The notes under the pieces were generated by a model. It did not search any database and was not told the DNA's origin. It saw only the letters and a list, made by a program, of their open reading frames with translations. Positions 31,927-40,318 of a DNA stretch of 40,327 nucleotides are shown piece after piece. Origin of the DNA: Actinoplanes palleronii (lineage in GTDB: Bacteria; Actinomycetota; Actinomycetes; Mycobacteriales; Micromonosporaceae); contig NZ_BOMS01000119.1 in the NCBI RefSeq assembly GCF_016862315.1, positions 1 through 40,327 on the forward strand, in the 5' to 3' direction. Numbering within the stretch: the first letter of the stretch is position 1; every line of letters starts with the position of its first letter. Made by a program: the position numbers and the translations under genes.

Positions 31927-33951
31927 CTATTTCGCCGGGATCCACGGCCCGCGCAGAACCCCTGGCCGTACCGGCCGGTAGCGGCCCAGCCACTCGGCCA
32001 GCTCGGCGGCCGGCATCGGCCGGGCGTGGAACCAGCCCTGCGCGGCGTGGCATCCGGCCGCCGCGAGCAGCCGCCAGGTGACCTCGTCCTCGACCCCCTC
32101 GGCCACCGCACGCAGGCCCAACGAGTCGGCCAGCCCGATCACCGAGCGGACGATCGCGGCGTCACCGCGGTCCTCGGCCATGCCCAGCACGAACGACCTG
32201 TCGATCTTCACCTCGGAGAGCGGCAGCCGCCGCAGGTGCTGCAGCGAGGAGTACCCGGTGCCGAAGTCGTCCAGCGAGATCGCCACGCCCATCCGGTCCA
32301 GCCGGGTGATGGTGTCCAGCACCCGGTGCGGGTCGGCCATCAGCGCGCTCTCGGTGATCTCCAGCTGGAGCAGGTCGGACGGCACCTCGTGCTCGCGCAG
32401 CAGCCGGGCGACCCGGTCGGCGACGTCACCGGCGTGCAGGTCGCGGGCGCTCACGTTGACCGCGGCGCGCAGCGGCGTCTCCGCCGTACGCCACGCCGCG
32501 AGCTGGGCCACCACCTCGTCCAGCACCCTGGCGGTGAGCAGCCGCATCACCGGGGTCGGCTCGGCCACCCGGAGCAGCTCCTCCGGGCCGACCAGGCCGC
32601 GCTTCGGGTGCTTCCAGCGCAGCAGCGCCTCCACGCCGACCACCTCGCCGGTCGCGATGGCGATCTGCGGCTGGTAATAGAGCACTATCCCGTCGTCGGC
32701 CGGGTCCCGGCGCAGCGCGGCCCGCAGGTCGGCGAGCAGGGCCAGCCGGTCCGGTGAGGCGTGCGGTGCGTCCGGGCCGTGCACCGCGACCTGGTCGCCG
32801 CGCTGCTTCGCCTCGTACATCGCGGACTCGGCCTCGCGCAGCAGGGTGGCGCCGTCGCGGCGGCCGGACTGCAGCGCGATCCCGATCGAGGCGGTCACCT
32901 CGACCGGGGTGCCGTCCATCGGGAACGGCAGGCTCAGCGCCTCGGTCAGGTGCTCGGCGATCCGCCGGGCCGACGCGGCGCCCTCGACCCGGGTGGCGAG
33001 CACCGCGAACTCGTCGCCGCCGAGCCGGACCACCAGGTCGTGCCGGGGCACCGCGGCGGCGAGCCGGTCGGCGACCCGGGCCAGCAGTCGGTCGCCGGCG
33101 CCGTGGCCGAGCGCGTCGTTGACCGTGCGGAACCGGTCCAGGTCGAGCAGGAGCAGGGCGCGCTGCCGGTCCGGGCCGCGCTCGGACATGGTGGCCTGCA
33201 GGGCGCGGCGGTTCGGCAGGCCGGTGAGCGCGTCGACCCGGCCGGCCCGCTCGGACTCGCCGGCCCAGCGGACCATCCGCTGCACGGCGTGCACGGCCAG
33301 CAGCGACATCGGCAGCAGGGCCGGGCTGATCTGGGCGGCGAGCAGCAGGAGCGGGGCCAGCGACAGGAGCGCGGCGGTGCCGAGGAGGTCGGCACGGGCG
33401 CGGCGCCGGGGACGGGTGCGCCGTTCCGAGGTGCAGCGGCGGGCCACGGCGGCCACCGCGTACCGGGCGGCGATCCAGGCGGCGGCCGCGGCGCAGGTCA
33501 GCGCCGCGTCGCGGAGGTCCGGCCGGAGCGCGATCCGCCAGTTCGCCAGCTCGGCCACCAGCGCGGCGGCGCCCAGTCCCGCGATGTGCTGCAGCGCGAG
33601 GTGCACGGAGCGCAGGACCGAATGCCGCATGCGTACGCCGGCGACCGTCACCGCGATCAGCTGCACGGTCAGCGCCGGGGCGAACCCCCAGGCCAGCACG
33701 ATGGCGAAGGTGAAGCAGATGGACGGCAGGATCACCCGGCTGACCCGGTGACCGGGCAACGGGTGCGGCCGGGCGTCGGCCACCACCGCGAGCGCCGCCA
33801 TGATCCAGTAGGCCGGGGGCAGGGTGCGGAACGCGCCGGGGTCGGTGCCCCAGAGCAGCAGACCGGCCGCCAGGGACAGCCCCGTGGTGATCAGCAGCGC
33901 GCGGCGCCGCCGGGAGGCGGAGGCAGCCGTACGCGGACGTGCGGCATCCAT
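31927..33951 (-). CDS. Membrane GGDEF-EAL cyclic-di-GMP turnover protein
   Basis: This 674-residue protein starts at ATG 33951, 6 nt after GGAGG. Six to eight hydrophobic segments in the first ~220 residues form a membrane sensor. The GGDEF domain has RLGGDEFAV intact, and a Pro replaces the Arg of the RxxD inhibitory site (PRHD). The EAL domain keeps VEALLRWKH, AAVNVSARD, LEITES, DDFGTGYSSL, VKIDRSF and AEGVE, so phosphodiesterase activity is likely; the Gln that usually follows AEGVE is Thr. Either or both activities may operate. Its place between ligA and gatC is, as I recall, a conserved actinobacterial neighbourhood. It contrasts with the degenerate paralogue at 13705. Confidence 0.92.
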   Translation of the reverse strand: MDAARPRTAASASRRRRALLITTGLSLAAGLLLWGTDPGAFRTLPPAYWIMAALAVVADARPHPLPGHRVSRVILPSICFTFAIVLAWGFAPALTVQLIAVTVAGVRMRHSVLRSVHLALQHIAGLGAAALVAELANWRIALRPDLRDAALTCAAAAAWIAARYAVAAVARRCTSERRTRPRRRARADLLGTAALLSLAPLLLLAAQISPALLPMSLLAVHAVQRMVRWAGESERAGRVDALTGLPNRRALQATMSERGPDRQRALLLLDLDRFRTVNDALGHGAGDRLLARVADRLAAAVPRHDLVVRLGGDEFAVLATRVEGAASARRIAEHLTEALSLPFPMDGTPVEVTASIGIALQSGRRDGATLLREAESAMYEAKQRGDQVAVHGPDAPHASPDRLALLADLRAALRRDPADDGIVLYYQPQIAIATGEVVGVEALLRWKHPKRGLVGPEELLRVAEPTPVMRLLTARVLDEVVAQLAAWRTAETPLRAAVNVSARDLHAGDVADRVARLLREHEVPSDLLQLEITESALMADPHRVLDTITRLDRMGVAISLDDFGTGYSSLQHLRRLPLSEVKIDRSFVLGMAEDRGDAAIVRSVIGLADSLGLRAVAEGVEDEVTWRLLAAAGCHAAQGWFHARPMPAAELAEWLGRYRPVRPGVLRGPWIPAK

Positions 33952-33981
33952 ATACGACCTCCACGATGGCTTCGATCACCG

Positions 33982-33995
33982 ATCGTCTACACGAT
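33982..33995. promoter_or_regulatory. Inverted repeat upstream of the GGDEF-EAL gene
   Basis: ATCGT-CTAC-ACGAT is a perfect 5-bp dyad located 31 bp before the start, within a stretch (33960-34080) clearly richer in A/T than the surrounding sequence. This stretch should contain the promoter. The dyad is a candidate operator; no regulator can be named. Confidence 0.3.
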
Positions 33996-34084
33996 AGATC
34001 CACATGGTGCGTTTACCACCAAAGCGCCTACCTGTTATCAAATCGGCATAAGCCTCCAAACGCACAATTCACCCGTGCGCGTGA

Positions 34085-34120
34085 CGGGCCGGGCGCCCAC
34101 GATCGGGGTAGCCCAGCCCG
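34085..34120 (-). terminator. Hairpin after ligA
   Basis: Arms 34085-34094 and 34111-34120 (CGGGCCGGGC) pair over 10 bp with one mismatch and a 16-nt loop, starting 3 bp beyond the ligA stop. No U-tract follows. It separates ligA from the promoter region of the GGDEF-EAL gene. Confidence 0.5.
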
Positions 34121-34123
34121 CTC

Positions 34124-36451
34124 TCAGGCCGGATCGCCGGCTGCGGCCTCGGCCGGTGCGGCACCGGCCTCGGCTGGTGCGGCGGTCGCGCCCTCCGCCA
34201 CCGCCCGAGCCGCGTCCGGGCCTTCAGCGAGCAGGACCCCGAAGCCGGTCTCGTCGAGCACCGGCACCTTCAGGCTGACCGCCTTGTCGTATTTGCTGCC
34301 CGGGTTGTCGCCGACCACCACGAAGCCGGTCTTCTTCGACACCGAGCCGCTCACCTTGCCGCCCCGCGAGGTGACCGCCTCGGCCGCCTGGTCCCGGGTG
34401 AAACCGGCGAGGGTGCCGGTGACCACCACGGACAGGCCCTCCAGCGGACGCGGCCCGCTCTCGACCCGCTCGTCGGCCATCGTCACGCCGGCCTCGCGCC
34501 ACTTACGGATGATCTCCCGGTGCCACGGCACGGTGAACCATTCCCGAAGGCTGTCCGCGATGATCGGCCCGACCCCGTCGACCGCCGCCAGCGGATCGAT
34601 GGCCTTGGCCTTCCGCTTGACCCGCTCGACCTCCGCGGGCGAGGCCACCTCAGCCTCCGCAGACGACGACGGCTCGGTCTCCGGAAGCGAAGCCATCTCG
34701 GCCTCCGCAGGCGACGACGGCGGCGTTTCACCAGCGGACTCGGCAATCGCGGCCGCCTCCGCCGTGGCCGCCACCACCTCCGGCTGCGCCGCCGTCCGGG
34801 CCAGCACCTCCTCCAGCGCGGCCATCGACCCGTACTCCCGGGCCAGCGCCTCCGCCGCCGTCGGCCCGACGTGCCGGATCGACAGCGCGATCAGCACCCG
34901 GGCGAACGGCCGCGACTTCGCCTCTTCGAGACTCTGCAGCATCTTTCCGGCGTTGGTGCCGAGGTTGCCGTCCTGGTTGACGAAGAACGGCACCCGCCGA
35001 AGGTCGTCCTCGGTCAGCGCGAACAGGTCACCCTCGTTGTGCAGCACCCCCGAGTCGAGCAGGGCCCGCGCCGACTTCTCGCCGAACACCTCGATGTCCA
35101 GCACCGCCCGGCTGCCCAGCGAACTCAACCGCTCACGCAGCTGACCCGGGCAGGACTCGCTGTTGGGACAGCGGATGTCGACGTCGCCCTCCTTGGCCGC
35201 CGCCAGCGTCGTGCCGCAGTCCGGGCACTCGGTGGGCATCACGAACGGACGGGCGTCGTCCGGACGCAGATCCATCACCGGGCCGAGGATCTCCGGGATC
35301 ACGTCACCGGCTTTGCGCAGCACCACGGTGTCGCCGATCAGCACACCCTTGCGGACCACCTCTTGCGCGTTGTGCAGGGTGGCCTGGGCGACCACGGAAC
35401 CGGCCACCTGCACCGGCTTCAACACGGCATACGGCGTTACCCGGCCGGTGCGGCCGACGTTCACCGCGATGTCCAGCAGCTCGGTGGTGACCTCTTCCGG
35501 CGGGTACTTGAACGCGATCGCCCAGCGCGGCGCCTTGCTGGTCGACCCGAGCCGGCCCTGGATCGCCACCGAGTCGACCTTGATCACCACACCGTCGATC
35601 TCGTGCTCGACGTCGTGCCGATGCTCGCCGTAGTACTCGATGAACTGCCGGACCCCGGCAACGTCGTCGACGAGTTTCCACCGCGTGCTGGTGGGCAGAC
35701 CCCAGGCCTTCAGCGACTCGTAGGCATGCGACTGGGACGTGGGGTTGAAGCCCTCCCGGGCACCGATGCCGTGCACCACCATCCGCAGTCCCCGGGACGC
35801 GGTGATCCGCGGATCCTTCTGCCGGAGGCTGCCCGCGGCGGTGTTCCGCGGGTTCGCGTACAGCGGCTTGCCCTGCTCGCCGAGCGCCGCGTTGAGGTCG
35901 GCGAACGCCTCGGCCGGGAAGTAGATCTCACCCCGCACCTCGAGCAGGTCGGGCACGTCGTCGCCGGTCAGCCGCTCCGGGATGTCCCGGAGCGTGCGCA
36001 CGTTCGGCGTCACGTCGTCGCCACGGCGCCCGTCACCACGAACGGCGCCACGGACCAGGCGCCCCTTCTCGTAGGTCAGGTTGATGGCCAGGCCGTCGAC
36101 CTTGAGCTCGCAGAGGAACTGCACCGGGCCGCCGGCGTCGCGCGTCGTCTTCTCCGCCCAGTCGGTCAGCTGGTCGAAGGTGAAGACGTTGTCCAACGAC
36201 AGCATCCGCTCGGCGTGCTCGACCGTCGGGAAGTCGCTGGAGAACGTGCCGCCCACGTTCTGCGTCGGCGAGTCCGGGGTGCGCAGCGCCGGGAACTCCT
36301 CCTCCAGCGCCTCCAGCTCCCGCAACAGCACGTCGAACTGCCCGTCCGCGATGATCGGCGCGTCGAGCACGTAATACCGATACTGATGATCACGAATCTC
36401 GTCGGCGAGCTCGGCGTGCCGCGCGGCAGCCGACGCGCTGGGTGAAGTCAC
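34124..36451 (-). CDS. ligA: NAD-dependent DNA ligase with insertion in the HhH domain
   Basis: GTG 36451 is 6 nt after GGAGG; the longer frame to 36496 has no site. The 775-residue protein has all LigA parts. The Ia domain for NAD contains RYYVLDAPIIADGQFD. The adenylated Lys lies in CELKVDGLAINL. An OB fold follows, then the zinc finger CPDCG...CPNSESCPGQ. The HhH domain and C-terminal BRCT domain (LEGLSVVVTGTLAGF) complete the enzyme. It seals nicks in replication and repair. Two features are odd: a ~65-residue Ala/Glu/Ser/Pro-rich insertion (about 550-615) interrupts the HhH domain, and an Ala-rich tail follows the BRCT domain. Together they make it about 100 residues longer than usual. 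It lies 63 bp downstream of the methionine-synthase-like gene. Confidence 0.96.
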   Translation of the reverse strand: MTSPSASAAARHAELADEIRDHQYRYYVLDAPIIADGQFDVLLRELEALEEEFPALRTPDSPTQNVGGTFSSDFPTVEHAERMLSLDNVFTFDQLTDWAEKTTRDAGGPVQFLCELKVDGLAINLTYEKGRLVRGAVRGDGRRGDDVTPNVRTLRDIPERLTGDDVPDLLEVRGEIYFPAEAFADLNAALGEQGKPLYANPRNTAAGSLRQKDPRITASRGLRMVVHGIGAREGFNPTSQSHAYESLKAWGLPTSTRWKLVDDVAGVRQFIEYYGEHRHDVEHEIDGVVIKVDSVAIQGRLGSTSKAPRWAIAFKYPPEEVTTELLDIAVNVGRTGRVTPYAVLKPVQVAGSVVAQATLHNAQEVVRKGVLIGDTVVLRKAGDVIPEILGPVMDLRPDDARPFVMPTECPDCGTTLAAAKEGDVDIRCPNSESCPGQLRERLSSLGSRAVLDIEVFGEKSARALLDSGVLHNEGDLFALTEDDLRRVPFFVNQDGNLGTNAGKMLQSLEEAKSRPFARVLIALSIRHVGPTAAEALAREYGSMAALEEVLARTAAQPEVVAATAEAAAIAESAGETPPSSPAEAEMASLPETEPSSSAEAEVASPAEVERVKRKAKAIDPLAAVDGVGPIIADSLREWFTVPWHREIIRKWREAGVTMADERVESGPRPLEGLSVVVTGTLAGFTRDQAAEAVTSRGGKVSGSVSKKTGFVVVGDNPGSKYDKAVSLKVPVLDETGFGVLLAEGPDAARAVAEGATAAPAEAGAAPAEAAAGDPA
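34646..34721. repeat. Imperfect 28-bp duplication inside the ligA insertion
   Basis: Segments 34646-34673 and 34694-34721 match at 25 of 28 positions (centre CCTCCGCAG-CGACGACGGC), 48 bp apart and in frame. They encode the repeated Ser-Ser/Ala-Glu-Ala-Glu pieces of the insertion, suggesting that the linker grew by local duplication. Confidence 0.6.
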
Positions 36452-36514
36452 CGCAAACCTCCGTGTGTGCGAACCTAGAACGCACGCTAGTCGCACCCCC
36501 TGACAAAACCGGGG

Positions 36515-37510
36515 CTACACCTCGGAGATCCGCCGGCCCGCCTCGTGACACGCCTTGAGCAGCGCCCGCACGTATCCCGGCGAAGCCCCCGCCAGCCCGC
36601 AGGCCGGCGTCAGCACCACCTGCTGCGGCAGCAGCGCCGGCTTGAAGCCGAGCCGCCCCCACAGCTTCTGCACCCGTTCCGCGATCTGCTTCGACTCCGG
36701 GCGGCGGCCGGCCACCGGCCGGGTCGGCGCGGCGCCGATGAACAGGCCCAGACCGGCCTCGATCGCCTCACCCAGCGGGTCCAGGTCCTTGATCAGCGAG
36801 AGGTCGAAGGCCACCGCGGTCGCCGAGGCGTCCCGGAACACCTGCAGCGGCAGGTCCGGCGCGCAGCAGTGCAGCACCACCGGGGCGCCGACCGCCTCGA
36901 CCACGGTGCGCAGGTGGGTGGCGGCGTCCGGGCCGTCCACCGCCCGGTACGCGCTGAGCCCGCTCTCGGTCGGCACGTGCCCGGCCAGCACGGCGGGCAG
37001 CGACGGCTCGTCCAGCTGGAGCAGCACTGTCGCGCCGGGCAGCCGCTTGCGGACGTCGGCGACGTGCCGCCGCAGCCCTTCGGCGAGGGAGCCGGTCAGG
37101 TCCCGGACGGCGCCCGGGTCACGCAGCATCCGGCCGCCGATCGGCAACTCCAGGTTCGCGGCCAGGGTCCACGGGCCGGCCGCCTGGACCTTGACGGTGC
37201 CGGTGAACCGGTCGGCCTGCTCGGTGAGCTGGTCCAGGTCCCGTTCCAGCAGGTCGAACGTACGCCTCAGGTCCTTGCCGGGCCGTCCGGCGATCTGCCA
37301 GCGGCCGGCGTAGATCTGCACCGGCAGCTCGATCAGGAAGCCCGCGCCACGGCCGATCAGGTCCGCGCCCGGGCCGCGTTCCGGCAGCTCCGGGAGGTGC
37401 GGCAGCGCGGGCAGCTCACCGAGGACGATGCGCTGGGCCTCGGCGATGTCCTCGCCGGGCAGCGAGCCGATCCCGGTGGCCGCGCCGGACGGCCACGGGA
37501 AGTCAGGCAT
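36515..37510 (-). CDS. Cobalamin-independent methionine synthase-like protein (MetE C-terminal type)
   Basis: ATG 37510 overlaps the end of mnmA by 8 bp and gives 331 residues, the size of a stand-alone MetE C-terminal (UROD-like barrel) domain. Zinc/thiol ligands are visible as VLHCCAPDLP and TPACGLAGASPGYV, with LLQLDEPSLPAV at the substrate-binding strand. The N-terminus MPDFPWPSGAATGIGSLPG is characteristic of the short actinobacterial family. The methyl donor of these short proteins is not defined, so a true methionine synthase role is uncertain. It sits in the mnmA-ligA gene string. Confidence 0.85.
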   Translation of the reverse strand: MPDFPWPSGAATGIGSLPGEDIAEAQRIVLGELPALPHLPELPERGPGADLIGRGAGFLIELPVQIYAGRWQIAGRPGKDLRRTFDLLERDLDQLTEQADRFTGTVKVQAAGPWTLAANLELPIGGRMLRDPGAVRDLTGSLAEGLRRHVADVRKRLPGATVLLQLDEPSLPAVLAGHVPTESGLSAYRAVDGPDAATHLRTVVEAVGAPVVLHCCAPDLPLQVFRDASATAVAFDLSLIKDLDPLGEAIEAGLGLFIGAAPTRPVAGRRPESKQIAERVQKLWGRLGFKPALLPQQVVLTPACGLAGASPGYVRALLKACHEAGRRISEV

Positions 37511-38591
37511 GCGCCGACGCCCGGATGCCCGCCGTGATGGTCGCCGAGCCGAGCACGATGTCACCGCCGGGGTCGGGCCGGTAGGCGACGATGGCCTGAC
37601 CGGCGGCGACACCACGAGCCGGCGTCTTCAGCGTGGCGACAAACTCCGACGAGGTGACGGCAACCGAGGCCGGGACCACCTCGCCGTGTGCCCGTAGCTG
37701 CACCTCGCAGTCCACCGTGTCCGACGTCTCGTGCCAGATCGGGCGGGCGGCGGTGACCGTGTCGACCTCGAGGTCCTCACGCGGCCCGACCGTCACCGTG
37801 TTCGTCACCGGAGTGATCGACAGCACGTACCGCGGCCGGCCGTCGGGTGCGGGCACCCGCAGGTCCAGGCCCTTGCGCTGGCCGATCGTGTAGCCGTACG
37901 CCCCGTTGTGGGTGCCCAGCTTCGTCCCGGTGCGGCCGTCGACGATGTCGCCCGGGGCCGCGCCGAGTCGCTTCTCCAGGAAGCCCCGGGTGTCGCCGTC
38001 GGCGATGAAGCAGATGTCGTGCGAGTCGGGCTTGTCCGCCACGGCGAGACCGCGCTCGGCGGCCTCCTCGCGGACCCGCTCCTTGGTCGAGTCGCCGAGC
38101 GGGAACACCGCCCGGTCCAGTTGCGCGCGGGTCAGCACGGCCAATACGTACGATTGATCCTTGGCCATGTCGACGCTGCGCCGCAGCAGACCGTCGGCGC
38201 CGAGCCGGGCATGGTGTCCGGTGACCACGGCGTCGAAGCCGAGCGCGACCGCGCGGTCCAGCACCGCCTCGAACTTGATCTTCTCGTTGCAGCGCAGGCA
38301 GGGGTTAGGCGTGCGGCCGGCGGCATACTCGTCGACGAAGTCGTCGACGACGCTCGCGTGGAACTCGTCGGCCATGTCCCAGACGTAGAACGGGATGCCG
38401 ATCACGTCGGCGGCCCGCCGGGCGTCCCGGGAATCCTCCAGCGTGCAGCAGCCCCGCGCGCCGGTCCGATAGGTCTGTGGATTACGCGCCAGCGCCAAGT
38501 GCACACCGGTCACGTCGTGCCCGGCATCCTTGGCGCGGGCCGCGGCGACCGCGGAGTCGACACCGCCGGACATGGCCGCAAGAACTCGCAT
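37503..38591 (-). CDS. mnmA: tRNA-specific 2-thiouridylase
   Basis: This 362-residue protein starts at ATG 38591, 9 bp after the cysteine desulfurase stop. The PP-loop is AAMSGGVDSAVAAARA. The two catalytic cysteines are in RTPNPCLRCNEKIKF and HDICFIADGDTRGF. GHHARL, the KDQSYVL tRNA-contact element and the C-terminal beta barrel are present. It thiolates U34 of Lys, Glu and Gln tRNAs using ATP and persulfide sulfur, which the neighbouring desulfurase can provide. A short motif (YRTGARGCCTLEDSRDARR) after the PP-loop is typical of actinobacterial MnmA. Confidence 0.96.
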   Translation of the reverse strand: MRVLAAMSGGVDSAVAAARAKDAGHDVTGVHLALARNPQTYRTGARGCCTLEDSRDARRAADVIGIPFYVWDMADEFHASVVDDFVDEYAAGRTPNPCLRCNEKIKFEAVLDRAVALGFDAVVTGHHARLGADGLLRRSVDMAKDQSYVLAVLTRAQLDRAVFPLGDSTKERVREEAAERGLAVADKPDSHDICFIADGDTRGFLEKRLGAAPGDIVDGRTGTKLGTHNGAYGYTIGQRKGLDLRVPAPDGRPRYVLSITPVTNTVTVGPREDLEVDTVTAARPIWHETSDTVDCEVQLRAHGEVVPASVAVTSSEFVATLKTPARGVAAGQAIVAYRPDPGGDIVLGSATITAGIRASAHA

Positions 38592-38600
38592 GACGCAAGC

Positions 38601-39776
38601 CTATCTGGGTGTCTTCCACGCACCGGCCCGGCGGGCGCGCTCGACCGCACCGGGCAGTGCCGCCAGCAGCGCGTCCAGGTCGGCCCCGGTGCTGTCGTGG
38701 CCGAGCGAGAACCGCAGCGAGGACCGGGCCCGGGCGTCGTCCGCACCCATCGCCAGTAGCACGTGGCTGGGCTGCGCCACCCCCGCTGAGCAGGCCGAAC
38801 CCGTCGAGCAGTAGATCCCCTGGGCGTCCAGGAGCAGCAGCAGCGCGTCACCCTCGCAGCCGGGGAAGGAAAAGTGCGCGTTGCCGGGCAGACGGTGTTC
38901 CGGGTCACCGTTGCCGATCGCGTCCGGGATCGCCGCCAGCACCCGCCGGACCAACTCGTCGCGCAGGGCCGCGACCCGGTCCGCGTATTCCAGGCGGGCC
39001 CGCACGGTCGTCTCGACGGCGGCCGCGAACGCCACCACGCCCGGAGTGTCGAGCGTCCCGGACCGCACGTCGCGCTCCTGGCCACCGCCGTGCAGCAGCG
39101 GCGTGCAGCTCACGTCCCGGCCCAGCACCAGCGCACCGACACCGACCGGCCCGCCCAGCTTGTGCCCGGTCAGGGTGAGCGCGGACACGCCGCTCTCCGC
39201 GAAGTCCACCGGCACCTGTCCGACCGCCTGCACCGCGTCGGTGTGGAACGGGATGCCCGCCCGCGCCGCGATCGCCGCGAGCTCCGCGACCGGCTGCACC
39301 GTGCCGACCTCGTTGTTCGCCCACTGCACGCTGACCACCGCGATCTGCTCGCCGTGCCGCCGCACCAGCTCGGCGAACCCGTCCGGGTCCACCCGCCCGG
39401 CACCGTCCACCGGCAGCAGCGTCACCTCGGCGCCCTCGTGCGTGCCCAGCCAGTCGACCGCGTCCAGCACCGCGTGATGCTCCACCGCCGAGGCCACCAC
39501 CCGCACCCGGCCGGCATCGGCGTCGCGCCGCGCCCAGAAGATCCCCTTGGCGGCCAGGTTGTCCGCCTCGGTCCCGCCACCCGTGAAGATCACCTCGGAC
39601 GGCCGCGCCCCGATCACCGCCGCGATCCGCTCCCGCGACTCCTCGACCAGCCGGCGCGCGCCGCGCCCGGCCGCGTGCAGGGAGGACGGATTGCCGATCC
39701 CCCGCGCCGCGGCCACGTAGGCGTCCAGCGCGGCGGGGAGCATCGGCGTGGTCGCCGCATGATCGAGGTAGGCCAT
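38601..39776 (-). CDS. Cysteine desulfurase (IscS/NifS family)
   Basis: ATG 39776 is chosen over GTG 39785, giving 391 residues; both have only a weak GGGA upstream. PLP-enzyme motifs are complete: YLDHAATTPM at the N-terminus, the PLP Lys in TLTGHKLGGPVG, VQWANNEVGTVQP, and the catalytic Cys in STGSACSAG within a longer loop, which indicates the group I (IscS/NifS) type. It releases sulfur from cysteine as a persulfide. Being immediately upstream of and co-oriented with mnmA, it probably feeds tRNA thiolation, and it may also serve Fe-S assembly. Confidence 0.94.
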   Translation of the reverse strand: MAYLDHAATTPMLPAALDAYVAAARGIGNPSSLHAAGRGARRLVEESRERIAAVIGARPSEVIFTGGGTEADNLAAKGIFWARRDADAGRVRVVASAVEHHAVLDAVDWLGTHEGAEVTLLPVDGAGRVDPDGFAELVRRHGEQIAVVSVQWANNEVGTVQPVAELAAIAARAGIPFHTDAVQAVGQVPVDFAESGVSALTLTGHKLGGPVGVGALVLGRDVSCTPLLHGGGQERDVRSGTLDTPGVVAFAAAVETTVRARLEYADRVAALRDELVRRVLAAIPDAIGNGDPEHRLPGNAHFSFPGCEGDALLLLLDAQGIYCSTGSACSAGVAQPSHVLLAMGADDARARSSLRFSLGHDSTGADLDALLAALPGAVERARRAGAWKTPR

Positions 39777-40040
39777 TTTTCCCACTCTAGAACCTGTTCC
39801 CCGGAAGACCCCGCGCCAGTCGGAGCGGTCTCACTCACTCACGCCGGGAACCATTCAAAATCACATTCACAAGAACGATGTCGTGCGTCCGCCGGGGTAC
39901 AGATCGCCGCTCCCGCCGGGACCCCTGCGGGCTTCGCAGGGCGCTGGCGCGCCCAGAACGCGAACCCCTCCGGGGCGACGTCCGCGGGTGGTCACGGAAA
40001 CCCCAGGTCACACCCCCGCCGCCGAGACACCGGTTTCCAC

Positions 40041-40058
40041 CGTCCACAGTTGTCCACA
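40041..40058. promoter_or_regulatory. Pair of DnaA-box-like sites
   Basis: CCGTCCACA-G at 40040-40049 is followed directly by TTGTCCACA at 40050-40058. The second is identical to the high-GC actinobacterial DnaA-box consensus and the first differs at the two leading bases. Two boxes alone do not make an origin; they could be a titration or regulatory site, or chance. Confidence 0.35.
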
Positions 40059-40123
40059 GCCCCCCACCACCCCCACGCCCCTCCCCACCACACTGTTTGC
40101 GGGGGAGCCCCCAGGGAGGGCGG

Positions 40124-40215
40124 GCTGCGGGCTGCGGGGGCTGCGAGCTGCGGGGGCTGCGGGGGCTGCGGGGGCTGCGGGGGCTGCGGGGGCTGCGGGG
40201 GCTGCAGGGGCTGCA
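40124..40215. repeat. 9-bp tandem repeat (GCTGCGGGG)
   Basis: Six consecutive perfect GCTGCGGGG units run 40147-40200, flanked by 7-bp variants at 40124 and 40140, one more perfect copy at 40131 and degenerate copies to 40215. The unit keeps frame, so long Ala/Pro- or Gly/Cys-coding frames appear on both strands, but nothing else supports translation. Confidence 0.85.
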
Positions 40216-40261
40216 GCGGACATCACGCCCGAAAGCCCGCCGGCACCGGACCGCGTCGAGC

Positions 40262-40318
40262 CCGGCTGGCGATGAGGGCTCCTTCAACCGCCGGGAGACA
40301 CCCCTGAGCACCAGCCGG
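40262..40318. terminator. Third copy of the dispersed long hairpin
   Basis: Outer arms 40262-40269 and 40311-40318 (CCGGCTGG/CCAGCCGG) are perfect; inner pairing is imperfect. The right arm (GACACCCCTGAGCACCAGCC) closely matches the right arms of the hairpins at 10198 and 19990, and the span of 57 bp equals that at 10198. By analogy it lies near the 3' end of a gene just beyond the window. Confidence 0.6.

Larger units (their letters stand above)
39777..40261. other. Non-coding stretch upstream of the cysteine desulfurase
   Basis: No credible gene was found. Frames across it are driven by a 9-bp tandem repeat and have no ribosome-binding site. It holds the promoter region of the desulfurase gene, an A/T-richer patch (39840-39890), two DnaA-box-like sites and the repeat described separately. 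Confidence 0.6.

Noticed and set aside
34520..36445. 641-residue plus-strand open frame opposite ligA
   Set aside because: Antisense shadow; ligA on the minus strand has every catalytic motif.
37511..37560. Methionine-related riboswitch before the methionine-synthase-like gene
   Set aside because: The gene overlaps the end of mnmA, leaving no leader that could fold as a riboswitch.
39835..40311. Possible gene in the terminal non-coding stretch
   Set aside because: The frames on both strands consist largely of the translated 9-bp tandem repeat and lack a ribosome-binding site.
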